Notes under the pieces: model-generated | Databases searched by the model: none | The model's input: the letters and a program-made list of their open reading frames with translations, nothing else | What the model was told of the DNA's origin: nothing | Shown here: positions 1-5,726 of the stretch, piece by piece | Layout of the letters: each line of letters opens with the position of its first letter | Position numbering within the stretch: position 1 is the stretch's first letter | Source of the DNA: Flavobacteriia bacterium | GTDB lineage: Bacteria; Bacteroidota; Bacteroidia; Flavobacteriales; Schleiferiaceae | Length of the DNA stretch: 5,726 nucleotides | NCBI GenBank assembly: GCA_949516455.1 | Contig: CATILC010000110.1 | Span: 1 to 5,726, forward strand | Direction: 5' to 3' | Program-made: the position numbers and the translations under genes

Positions 1-238
1 CATCGGCATTCATCAATTCAAGTCCGGAGAGACAACTTCTGAAATCAAGCCATTCCTTCTCAAGTCCTTCTTTTCTCTTTGTTTCGGTCTGAAGTCTGTC
101 CTGCGCATTTGCATGCAATTCCAATTCTTCGAATGCAAGTCCGATCTCCCGTTCGTCCCTGTAGGACTGCGGCATTTGTGCCGTCAATGGCTGAATGCCC
201 AGCCACAGGAGCGGAAGGGTCAAAAATTTCTTAGTCAT
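1..238 (-). CDS. Small exported protein of unknown function, C-terminus beyond left edge
   Basis: Reading leftward from an ATG at 238-236, the frame stays open for 79 codons to the window edge, so the 3' end is missing. The N-terminus is a clear Sec signal peptide: MTKK, then a hydrophobic stretch (FLTLPLLWLGIQ), then a likely cut after LTA at residue 20, leaving a mature protein that starts with Gln-Met-Pro. The visible mature part (residues 26-68) is rich in Glu, Lys, Arg, Gln and Leu and looks helical, possibly coiled coil. One Cys lies near residue 69. There is no lipobox, so it is more likely periplasmic or otherwise exported than a lipoprotein. No family is recognised. The stretch just before the ATG is A/T-rich with no Shine-Dalgarno, as is common in Bacteroidota. 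It is divergent from the antiporter gene. The frame and signal peptide are seen directly; the function is unknown. Confidence 0.72.
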   Translation of the reverse strand, partial: MTKKFLTLPLLWLGIQPLTAQMPQSYRDEREIGLAFEELELHANAQDRLQTETKRKEGLEKEWLDFRSCLSGLELMNAD

Positions 239-361
239 CAAAATAAAAATATGTGCAGGGTCAGGACGATCACTGAAGAGACAGATCAAGTCTTCAACGG
301 CTGATGTTGATTAATATTGAAGGCAGATGCCGACATGCAAAGGCCTATTTTACCACCGATC
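239..361. other. Divergent intergenic region
   Basis: This gap of about 120 bp lies between the leftward exported-protein gene and the rightward antiporter gene, so it should carry promoters for both. The side next to the leftward gene is very A/T-rich (about 239-252). I see no strong sigma-70-like or Bacteroidota-type (TTTG / TAnnTTTG) promoter pair. The closest is TAATATTG at 312-319, which has one mismatch and no good upstream partner. The right part may be coding if the antiporter starts at the TTG at 317 or the ATG at 335. Confidence 0.45.
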
Positions 362-1813
362 ATGACCAAAAAACCCAGTTTCTTCCTCGCCCTGTTTCCG
401 GTTCTCTTTCTGATCGTTGCCCTGAGTGTCAATGTGGTCGGTGTGTATGGAGATGATGCGCTCAGCGGATCGAATCAGGTCATCCTGCTCCTGAGCGGAC
501 TTTTGGCCATGATCGTTGGCCGTCAAATGGGTGTGGAATGGGATACGCTCTTTCAGGCTGTGGGGAAAAGCATCGCCAATTCAGCCACGGCCATGGTCAT
601 ATTGCTGCTCATTGGCGGATTGGCGGCGAGTTGGTTGTTGGGTGGGGTTGTCCCGGCCATGATCCACTATGGCCTGGAGTTGCTCGATCCGACCTTTTTC
701 CTTCCGGCCTCGCTCATCATCTGTGCAGCGGTTTCCCTGGCCACTGGAAGTTCCTGGTCCACCACAGCGACGATGGGCATCGCCCTGATCGGTATTGGGA
801 AGGCCATGGGTATTTCCGAGGCCATGACAGCCGGAGCCGTGATCTCCGGCGCCTATTTCGGCGATAAGCTTTCCCCCCTTTCCGATACGACGAATCTTGC
901 GCCGGCCATGGCTGGAACCGATCTCTTTACCCACATTCGGTACATGGCTTGGACCACCGTTCCGAGTATTTCCATCGCTCTGATCGCCTTCGTATTCATC
1001 GGTCTGGGCTCCGCTGAGAACGCAGAAGTGCAGCAGGCGGTTTATATACAGGAAGTATTGGAGATGCATTTCCACATGACGCCCTGGTTGTTCGCTGCGC
1101 CGGCTGTTGTGGTCTTGCTCATCGCTTTACGGGTGCCCGCCATACCATCCATTTTTTCAGGTATTGCCGCTGGATTGATCTGTGCGCTTCTCTTTCAGTC
1201 TGAATTGCTGTCCATCCTTCGTTCGACGGACGATGCGGAAGGACTGTATCGTTTGCTCATGGATACAGTGGCTCAAGGTCTGTCGGTCAGTACCGAAAGT
1301 GAGATGGTCAATGAACTTTTGAATACCTCTGGAATGAAGGGTATGCTCGGCACCATCTGGTTGATCCTGTCGGCCATGGTCTTTGGTGGTGCGATGGAAG
1401 GGGCTGGGCTTCTTCGGGTCATCAGTGAACGCTTGCTCAGACTGGCGCGAACGGATTTTTCCCTGATCGGAACGACTTCGGCGACCAGTATCGGGCTGAA
1501 TCTGACGGCATCGGATCAGTATTTGGCCATCGTTGTACCCGGACGGATGTATGCGCAGGCGTATGAGGAACGCGGTCTTGCTCCTGAGAATCTGAGCCGG
1601 ACCCTCGAAGACGCGGGAACGGTCACCTCTGTTCTGGTGCCTTGGAACACCTGCGGCGCCTATCAGAGTTCTGTTCTTGGCGTAGCTACAGGCGCCTACT
1701 TGCCCTATGCCATTTTCAACTGGCTCAGTCCGCTGATGACTCTTGTTTTTTCTTTTCTGGCTGTTCGCATCAAGCGGATCACCCGAAGCGCTGATTCAGA
1801 GGTAGAGGCTTAA
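362..1813 (+). CDS. nhaC: NhaC-family Na+/H+ antiporter
   Basis: This is an inner-membrane secondary transporter of the NhaC family (Pfam Na_H_antiporter), expected to exchange cytoplasmic Na+ for external H+ and so serve sodium and pH homeostasis. From the ATG at 362 it has 483 residues, the usual family length. About eleven hydrophobic segments can be read, including residues 5-30, 38-57, 75-104, 112-132, 197-216, 242-258, 262-279, 328-347, 367-394 and 446-470. Family signatures are intact: ATGSSWSTTATMG (127-139), GAYFGDKLSPLSDTTN (163-178), NLTASDQYLAIVVPG (380-394) and EDAGTVTSVLVPWNTCGAY (416-434). Earlier in-frame starts exist at 335 (ATG) and 317 (TTG). I prefer 362 because MTKKPSFFLALFPVLFLI resembles the usual short NhaC N-terminus, but 335 is also possible. 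The gene stands alone on the plus strand. Family membership is near certain, but the ion is inferred: some relatives exchange organic acids such as malate and lactate. Confidence 0.93.
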   Translation: MTKKPSFFLALFPVLFLIVALSVNVVGVYGDDALSGSNQVILLLSGLLAMIVGRQMGVEWDTLFQAVGKSIANSATAMVILLLIGGLAASWLLGGVVPAMIHYGLELLDPTFFLPASLIICAAVSLATGSSWSTTATMGIALIGIGKAMGISEAMTAGAVISGAYFGDKLSPLSDTTNLAPAMAGTDLFTHIRYMAWTTVPSISIALIAFVFIGLGSAENAEVQQAVYIQEVLEMHFHMTPWLFAAPAVVVLLIALRVPAIPSIFSGIAAGLICALLFQSELLSILRSTDDAEGLYRLLMDTVAQGLSVSTESEMVNELLNTSGMKGMLGTIWLILSAMVFGGAMEGAGLLRVISERLLRLARTDFSLIGTTSATSIGLNLTASDQYLAIVVPGRMYAQAYEERGLAPENLSRTLEDAGTVTSVLVPWNTCGAYQSSVLGVATGAYLPYAIFNWLSPLMTLVFSFLAVRIKRITRSADSEVEA

Positions 1814-2683
1814 ACCGAAGGCGGCCATATTTTTTTTGTAATCGCTGATGACGATACGTTCCAATCCAATGCTTCCCGCAAAGCGTCCAAAGTGGAAGCG
1901 CAGATGTGCATCGCTTTCATTGACTCCAAGACCGTATACGAATCCTCCTTTGTAGGCTGCGGTCAGGCTGATGCCTTCGCCCATGAATACTTCCATCTGA
2001 AGGCCCGTGACCAGCGCATCTGCATCCAGCCCTTCGCCAAGGTGTCTCCAACCAATGAGCCAGCCCAAATTGAACGACTCGGTGCGAATTCGGTCGTAGC
2101 AGAGGGTGGCGTTGAACAGAGAAAAACGGGTGCGCCGGTCTTTATCTCCATTGCTTCCGTCGAGAATGCTGCCGAAGAGTTCGGAGATGTGGGTATAGCT
2201 GCCTTCGAAAAAGAAATAGGGAGTGGGTCGAAGACGAACGCTCAACTGATTGCCGACTGTGGTGTTGCTGACCAGAAATCGGTCGGTCACATCGATCCGT
2301 GCCCTGCGCGTCTGATTTCCCGGCCGTTCAGCGATGTGATTCCCTTCCGTGGCCGTGCAGAAGGGATATCGGCTCAAGGGATGATTCAGATGTTCCTCTA
2401 GTCGGTAGTAGCCGATAAAGGCGCCGTAGGTTACATGACCGATAATGCGCAAGAAAAAGTTGTCCTGAAGAGAAGAATAGGACTGTGCACTCCTTTGCTG
2501 GCTTTGGTCCGATGCATCTCTGCTTTCTCCGGAGCGGTCTGGCCGACTCGATCGGGCAGGTCTTTCGGACTGTCTTTCTTTGATCTTTTCCTTGGCCTCG
2601 TCCAGTCTTACTTGGGCTGTGGCTGCATTTACAAAAGACAGAAAGAATGCGAATGTGAGAAGACGTTTGGTCATTGACGACAT
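1796..2683 (-). CDS. Exported, probable outer-membrane beta-barrel protein of unknown function
   Basis: The protein has 295 residues. A Sec signal peptide is visible (MSSMTKR, hydrophobic LLTFAFFLSFV, likely cut after ATA at residue 23, before Gln). Residues 25-70 form a highly charged, low-complexity linker rich in Arg, Ser, Asp, Gln and Glu. From about residue 74 the sequence turns to alternating polar/hydrophobic strands with many aromatic residues and Gly, for example 145-165 (with YFFFEGSYTHI), 184-213, 223-250 and 258-295. The chain ends in a strand (AAFGLSLYL), as outer-membrane barrels do, though its last residue is Leu rather than Phe or Trp. I do not recognise a named family; a small porin-like or structural barrel fits best. 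The start could also be the ATG at 2674 (MTKRLL), which gives an equally good signal peptide. The 3' end overlaps the convergent antiporter gene by 18 bp. A 62-bp gap separates it from the DUF2452 gene upstream, so cotranscription is possible but not shown. Confidence 0.8.
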   Translation of the reverse strand: MSSMTKRLLTFAFFLSFVNAATAQVRLDEAKEKIKERQSERPARSSRPDRSGESRDASDQSQQRSAQSYSSLQDNFFLRIIGHVTYGAFIGYYRLEEHLNHPLSRYPFCTATEGNHIAERPGNQTRRARIDVTDRFLVSNTTVGNQLSVRLRPTPYFFFEGSYTHISELFGSILDGSNGDKDRRTRFSLFNATLCYDRIRTESFNLGWLIGWRHLGEGLDADALVTGLQMEVFMGEGISLTAAYKGGFVYGLGVNESDAHLRFHFGRFAGSIGLERIVISDYKKNMAAFGLSLYL

Positions 2684-2745
2684 AACAGAAAAAGGAATCC
2701 GTTAAGAAGCGGAATGTACTTCTTTTCGGATCGCTTTATTGCCGT

Positions 2746-3195
2746 TCAGGCCGTGGCGTTGGCATCGACCACTTCCCAGGTGTGGTCGGCCAGCAATTTC
2801 ACCGAATGCAGAAAGGTGAACGGCGACCTGCCCCAACTCCCGGGATCGATCATTGAGAGTAGGGTTTCTCCGTTGCTCCGTTCGTAGAGGTGGTAGACCC
2901 GGCCCACTAGGGGTTCAAAGCCGATCTTGGCCCGGTATACATCAAAGCTGGCCTGCCTTCGCTGAACGACTTTCTCTGCCTGTTGGCGCAAGAGATCGAT
3001 CTGTTCCTTGATCTGGTCCAGTTGCATTTCGGTTTGCTCCTCCATACTGCTCAATGCCTTGCTCCTGAGACCTTTCAGATCGTCTGGACGAATGAGCGCG
3101 CTGCCCACGTGGTGTGCGTAGGGAAGGGTGGAGGGGGTCTCCGTGATCTTGTCCCGGTCAATCGGATTCTCCAAGGGCGATTCGTGTTCGGGCAT
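2746..3195 (-). CDS. DUF2452 family protein
   Basis: This 149-residue protein, if started at the ATG at 3195, matches my recollection of the DUF2452 family (the family of human C1orf50), whose function is unknown. The family-like stretches are NPIDRDKITETPSTLPYAHH (10-29), with VGSALIRP following, then EEQTEMQLDQIKEQIDLL (52-69), IGFEPLVGRVYHLYER (91-106), LSMIDPGSWGR (113-123) and VKLLADHTWEV (132-142). Residues about 50-92 form a long charged helix, probably coiled coil. There is no signal peptide or membrane segment, so it should be cytoplasmic. The first 38 bp overlap the end of the photolyase gene in another frame, which suggests translational coupling. A longer frame from an ATG at 3264 exists, but its extra 23 residues lie entirely over photolyase coding sequence and precede the conserved NPIDRDK region, so I prefer 3195. 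The family call comes from motif memory, not a search. An involvement in light-dependent repair is inferred only from position. Confidence 0.85.
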   Translation of the reverse strand: MPEHESPLENPIDRDKITETPSTLPYAHHVGSALIRPDDLKGLRSKALSSMEEQTEMQLDQIKEQIDLLRQQAEKVVQRRQASFDVYRAKIGFEPLVGRVYHLYERSNGETLLSMIDPGSWGRSPFTFLHSVKLLADHTWEVVDANATA

Positions 3196-4651
3196 TGATG
3201 GTGCGGTTAGCGGTCGTGTGTCGGCCAAGGATGCGCAGATTTTCTCTTCGAACTTCTGGATCACTCTTCAGGGCCCAAAGTTCTGCCACATTCTTGCTTC
3301 CTTCACCTTCCTCAACAACTGGAAGGGGGTAATTTGTTCCCGGGACAAAGTTGTAAAAAGCAGATTCCATGGTTGTGAGTAACCAGGGTCGATGAACGAT
3401 GGGCGCAGGCAAAGTCTGCAGTTCGGGCACCCACTTTCGGATGAATACAGCCTCTGGATCGTGATCAATCGCCTGTTTTACAGGATTGTAGGTCCGAATG
3501 GCATTGATCCCGGTCACTCCAGCTTGCATTTGAAACTGAGGGTAGTGAATGCCGGGTTCGTAATCGAGGAAGAGACGGGCCATGTGGTCGGCACCTGCCT
3601 GCCAGGGTTGCCACAGCTGATGCGTGAGAAAGCTCACGAGCATGGCCCGCATGCGAAAGTTGAGGTAACCGGTTTCCTTTAGGCAGCGCATACTGGCATC
3701 CACCAGCGGGAAACCCGTGGCGCCCTTCTTCCAGGCTTCTACCAGCTCGGGTCGTTCGGGGCGCTCGATCTTGGAAAATCCTCTGTTGATGTCCTCGAAT
3801 TCCATCCGATCCTCGGATTCGAATTTCTGGACGAAATGGGCATTCCAGTGGCAGCGGGAGAGGAATGAACGCAGAGCGGTCTTGTTCTTGCCTTCGTTCC
3901 GCTTTTTCTGTGCGGTCTGAACCACTTCGCGCATGCTCAGATGCCCCCAGGCCAAATAAGGAGAAAGCCGACTGCAGCTTTCTCTGCTCTCTGTGGGCTT
4001 GGACATCAGTCGGGAATATCGGCCCAGATCGGGAGCGGAAAGAAAGGCCTGCATGCGTCTGAATCCGTCGGTGCGTCCACCTTTCTGCATCTGGTCCGAA
4101 GGGGCTTCCAGTTTGGAGCGCAGCTCAGTGGGCGGAGGTGGCAGTTCAATCCGATGTAGGCGCAGGCTTTCCAATGGGATCGCCCGAATGGTCGTTTTCA
4201 TATAGTTCCTCCACGCTTGGTCCCAGCCATTGCGGTCTTTGCTCCCCCTGCGCACCCCGTCTTTTGGCAACTGCAACCATTCAATACCGCGTTCTTTGAA
4301 CCAGTGCGCCATACGCATATCGCGTCGATAGCTCCAGCGATTGCCGGTCTCCTCTAAACTGAGAACCCTTTGAAGGGAATAGCTCGTCGCAATTCGATAA
4401 AAAGCTTCTTGCGCCTCACAGCAACCGATCGACAACGCCTGCCCAACGGTTTGGTGCTCCTTGCGAAGGTCTTGAACGCCTTCCCATTGGAACCTCAGAT
4501 GCCGAATATCCCAGTCTTTTTGTTTGAAAGACTCTGGTTCGATGAGCCAAAGAAGAATGAGGGGACGACCGGATGCAACAGCGATGGAAAGGGCATCGTG
4601 ATCGTGGAGGCGCAGATCCCTTTTGAACCAGACCACATCCACCTCGATCAT
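3158..4651 (-). CDS. Cryptochrome/photolyase family flavoprotein (COG0415-like)
   Basis: A 497-residue protein with the two-domain photolyase plan. The N-terminal alpha/beta antenna-binding domain spans about residues 3-165 (VDVVWFKRDLRLHDHDAL at 4-21; then W106-R110, GVRR at 132-135 and NGWDQAW at 141-147). The C-terminal helical FAD-binding domain spans about 200-480, with CSRLSPYLAWGHLSMREV (226-243), CHWNAHF (267-273), GATGFPLVDASMRCLKETGY (310-329), NFRMRAMLVSF (331-341) and YNPVKQ (388-393). It should bind FAD and either repair UV-induced pyrimidine dimers with blue light or act as a light sensor. The region that in class I enzymes reads NNGGWQWAASTGTD is here HYPQFQMQAGVTGIN (369-383), so this is a divergent subfamily and CPD specificity cannot be assumed. 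The ATG at 4651 is chosen because photolyases begin right at the VWFKRDLR strand; it lies 5 bp after the stop of the upstream Fe-S photolyase. A frame extending to 4876 only reads through that gene. The 3' end overlaps the DUF2452 gene. Confidence 0.92.
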   Translation of the reverse strand: MIEVDVVWFKRDLRLHDHDALSIAVASGRPLILLWLIEPESFKQKDWDIRHLRFQWEGVQDLRKEHQTVGQALSIGCCEAQEAFYRIATSYSLQRVLSLEETGNRWSYRRDMRMAHWFKERGIEWLQLPKDGVRRGSKDRNGWDQAWRNYMKTTIRAIPLESLRLHRIELPPPPTELRSKLEAPSDQMQKGGRTDGFRRMQAFLSAPDLGRYSRLMSKPTESRESCSRLSPYLAWGHLSMREVVQTAQKKRNEGKNKTALRSFLSRCHWNAHFVQKFESEDRMEFEDINRGFSKIERPERPELVEAWKKGATGFPLVDASMRCLKETGYLNFRMRAMLVSFLTHQLWQPWQAGADHMARLFLDYEPGIHYPQFQMQAGVTGINAIRTYNPVKQAIDHDPEAVFIRKWVPELQTLPAPIVHRPWLLTTMESAFYNFVPGTNYPLPVVEEGEGSKNVAELWALKSDPEVRRENLRILGRHTTANRTINARTRIALGESD

Positions 4652-4656
4652 TTCCT

Positions 4657-5726
4657 TCAAAGCCGATCGATATTGCTGCGTATCCAATCGGCATGCTCGA
4701 ACAGCGAGGCGCGTTGGGTGGGGTCCATACGGTCGAGGTTTCGATAGGCCATACCGATCCTTGGATTCTTTCTGAGTACCGCTGCATTTCGATCGAAAAA
4801 ATCCCAGTACAGCGCGTTGAAGGGACAGGCGTCCGGACCGGTTTTCACCTTCGGATCGTAACGGCAGGAGCGGCAATGATCCGACATCTTGTGGATGTAA
4901 TTCGCCGAACTGACGTAGGGTTTGGTAGCCATCACTCCGCCATCAGCAAACTGGCTCATGCCACGGGCGTTGGGCATTTCCACCCATTGTATGGCATCCA
5001 TATAAATGCCCAAATACCAAGCGTCCACAGCATCGGGATGGCTGCCCAAAAGCAAGGCAAAATTCCCAGTCAGCATAAGGCGCTGTATGTGATGGGCATA
5101 GGCGTGTTCAAGGGATTGACCGATGGCATCCGACAGACAGGCCATTTTGGTATCACCTGTCCAGAACCATTCGGGAAGGGCCCGTTGATGATCGAAGAAG
5201 TTCTGCTGCGCATATTCGGGCATACGCGCCCAATAGATGCCACGTACGTATTCCCGCCAACCAAGGATCTGCCGAATGAACCCTTCAGCCTGCGAAATAT
5301 CGATCTCGTCTTTTCGGGTTCTGTATTCGTTTTCCACTCGCTGGATGACCTCCAGGGGCGTGAGCATCTTGCAGTTCAGAGCGAAGGAAATCCGACTGTG
5401 GTACAAGCTCCATCCGCCCGGGGTCATCGCGTCCTGAAAGTCACCAAAGTGGGGCAAGAGCTCTGCACAAAAGACGTCCAGCAGTTCAAGTGATTCTGTG
5501 CGGTCGAGCGGCCATTCGAATTGGGAGGCATCCACTTTGCCAATGGTTTCCACACTTGCTTCCTCGATCTCCTTGACCAGTGCCTGAAGGTCATGGGCAA
5601 AAACATGAGGCACAGGTAGAACGATCCCTTTGGGCAGCTTCTTTCGGTTGCTTGCGTCAAAATTCCAATCTCCTCCCTCGGGCTGTTTGCCGTTCATCAG
5701 AACTTCCCATTTCTGCCGCATCATCC
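4657..5726 (-). CDS. Fe-S bacterial cryptochrome/photolyase, PhrB (6-4) type; N-terminus beyond right edge
   Basis: The frame is open to the right edge, so this is the C-terminal part: 355 residues counted from an internal Met at 5724. It matches the COG3046/FeS-BCP group, which binds FAD, a lumazine-type antenna and a [4Fe-4S] cluster and includes the Agrobacterium (6-4) photolyase PhrB. Visible marks are PEGGDWNFDASNRKKLPKG (15-33), GWREYVRGIYW (155-165), HAYAHHIQRLMLTGNFALL (207-225) and the Fe-S ligands C196, C284, C287 and C300 (HCRSC ... ACPF). Their spacing (88, 3, 13) equals that which I recall for PhrB C350/C438/C441/C454. With the same offset of 154, the PhrB residues I recall as W342, H366, W390, Y391, Y424 and Y430 fall on W188, H212, W236, Y237, Y270 and Y276. 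About 154 residues, the antenna domain, are thus missing, for a full length near 510. It is the first visible gene of the minus-strand cluster; its promoter lies outside the window. Family is near certain; (6-4) substrate is inferred. Confidence 0.95.
   Translation of the reverse strand, partial: MMRQKWEVLMNGKQPEGGDWNFDASNRKKLPKGIVLPVPHVFAHDLQALVKEIEEASVETIGKVDASQFEWPLDRTESLELLDVFCAELLPHFGDFQDAMTPGGWSLYHSRISFALNCKMLTPLEVIQRVENEYRTRKDEIDISQAEGFIRQILGWREYVRGIYWARMPEYAQQNFFDHQRALPEWFWTGDTKMACLSDAIGQSLEHAYAHHIQRLMLTGNFALLLGSHPDAVDAWYLGIYMDAIQWVEMPNARGMSQFADGGVMATKPYVSSANYIHKMSDHCRSCRYDPKVKTGPDACPFNALYWDFFDRNAAVLRKNPRIGMAYRNLDRMDPTQRASLFEHADWIRSNIDRL

Larger units (their letters stand above)
2746..5726 (-). 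other. Predicted photolyase-photolyase-DUF2452 operon
   Basis: Three same-strand genes are packed with almost no spacing: a 5-bp gap between the Fe-S photolyase stop (4657) and the second photolyase start (4651), then a 38-bp overlap between that gene and DUF2452. This spacing is typical of cotranscribed, translationally coupled genes. The 5' end and promoter are not in the window. The barrel gene, 62 bp downstream, may or may not belong to the same transcript; no convincing terminator lies between them. Confidence 0.7.

Noticed and set aside
312..319. TAATATTG as a Bacteroidota -7 promoter element for nhaC
   Set aside because: It has one mismatch to TAnnTTTG and no convincing -33 TTTG at proper spacing, so such a match is expected by chance in A/T-rich sequence.
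581..1075. Minus-strand open frame of 164 codons
   Set aside because: It lies wholly within nhaC, whose family motifs run through it; the product is Gly/Arg/His-rich, typical of an antisense shadow.
1830..1837. Run of eight T after nhaC as an intrinsic terminator
   Set aside because: No stable GC-rich stem precedes it (only about three pairs, CCG/CGG), and it encodes Lys-Lys-Asn near the end of the barrel protein.
1892..2401. Plus-strand open frame of 169 codons
   Set aside because: It is antisense to the exported barrel protein, which has a signal peptide and strand pattern; the plus-strand product has neither a domain nor a good start context.
2704..2724. Inverted repeat AAGAAG / CTTCTT between the DUF2452 and barrel genes
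   Set aside because: It has only six mostly A-T pairs with a nine-base loop and no T run directly after it on the minus strand, so it is too weak to call a terminator.
3196..3264. Longer N-terminus for the DUF2452 protein from an ATG at 3264
   Set aside because: The extra residues overlap photolyase coding sequence completely and lie before the conserved NPIDRDK region; the nearer ATG at 3195 fits the family better. It cannot be excluded outright.
4652..4876. N-terminal extension of the second photolyase to an ATG at 4876
   Set aside because: The extra 75 residues are a frame-shifted reading of the Fe-S photolyase coding sequence, are rich in Arg/Ser with no domain, and precede the canonical VWFKRDLR start of photolyases.
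4693..5493. Plus-strand open frame of 266 codons
   Set aside because: It is entirely antisense to the Fe-S photolyase, whose motifs and cysteines are clearly conserved; the plus-strand product shows no recognisable domain.

Overview
The window looks like a chromosomal piece of a Bacteroidota-type bacterium, probably from a sunlit, salty or marine habitat. Several things point there: signal peptides cut just before a Gln (LTA|Q and ATA|Q), starts without clear Shine-Dalgarno sequences, a DUF2452 protein, and a pair of unlike photolyase-family genes next to a NhaC-type sodium/proton antiporter. Base composition is moderate, about half G+C by eye. The organism call is inference only.

Layout from left to right. 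A minus-strand gene for a small exported protein runs off the left edge (1-238). A divergent gap of about 120 bp separates it from a plus-strand nhaC-family antiporter gene (about 362-1813). The antiporter gene meets a minus-strand gene for an exported, probably outer-membrane beta-barrel protein (1796-2683) tail to tail, and their ends overlap by 18 bp. To the right is a compact minus-strand cluster, transcribed right to left. It holds an iron-sulfur bacterial cryptochrome/photolyase of the PhrB (6-4) type (4657-5726, cut by the right edge), then a second and unrelated-looking photolyase/cryptochrome (3158-4651, 5 bp later), then a DUF2452 protein (2746-3195, overlapping the previous gene by 38 bp).

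The three-gene cluster is the most interesting part. Two flavoproteins of different lineages, one keeping all four Fe-S cysteines and the other with a rewritten FAD-pocket motif, appear to be translationally coupled to a conserved protein of unknown function. The simplest reading is a light-dependent DNA repair or light-sensing operon with DUF2452 as an accessory part. The antiporter and barrel genes are envelope functions with no evident link to it. I see no RNA genes, mobile elements, CRISPR arrays or convincing terminators.
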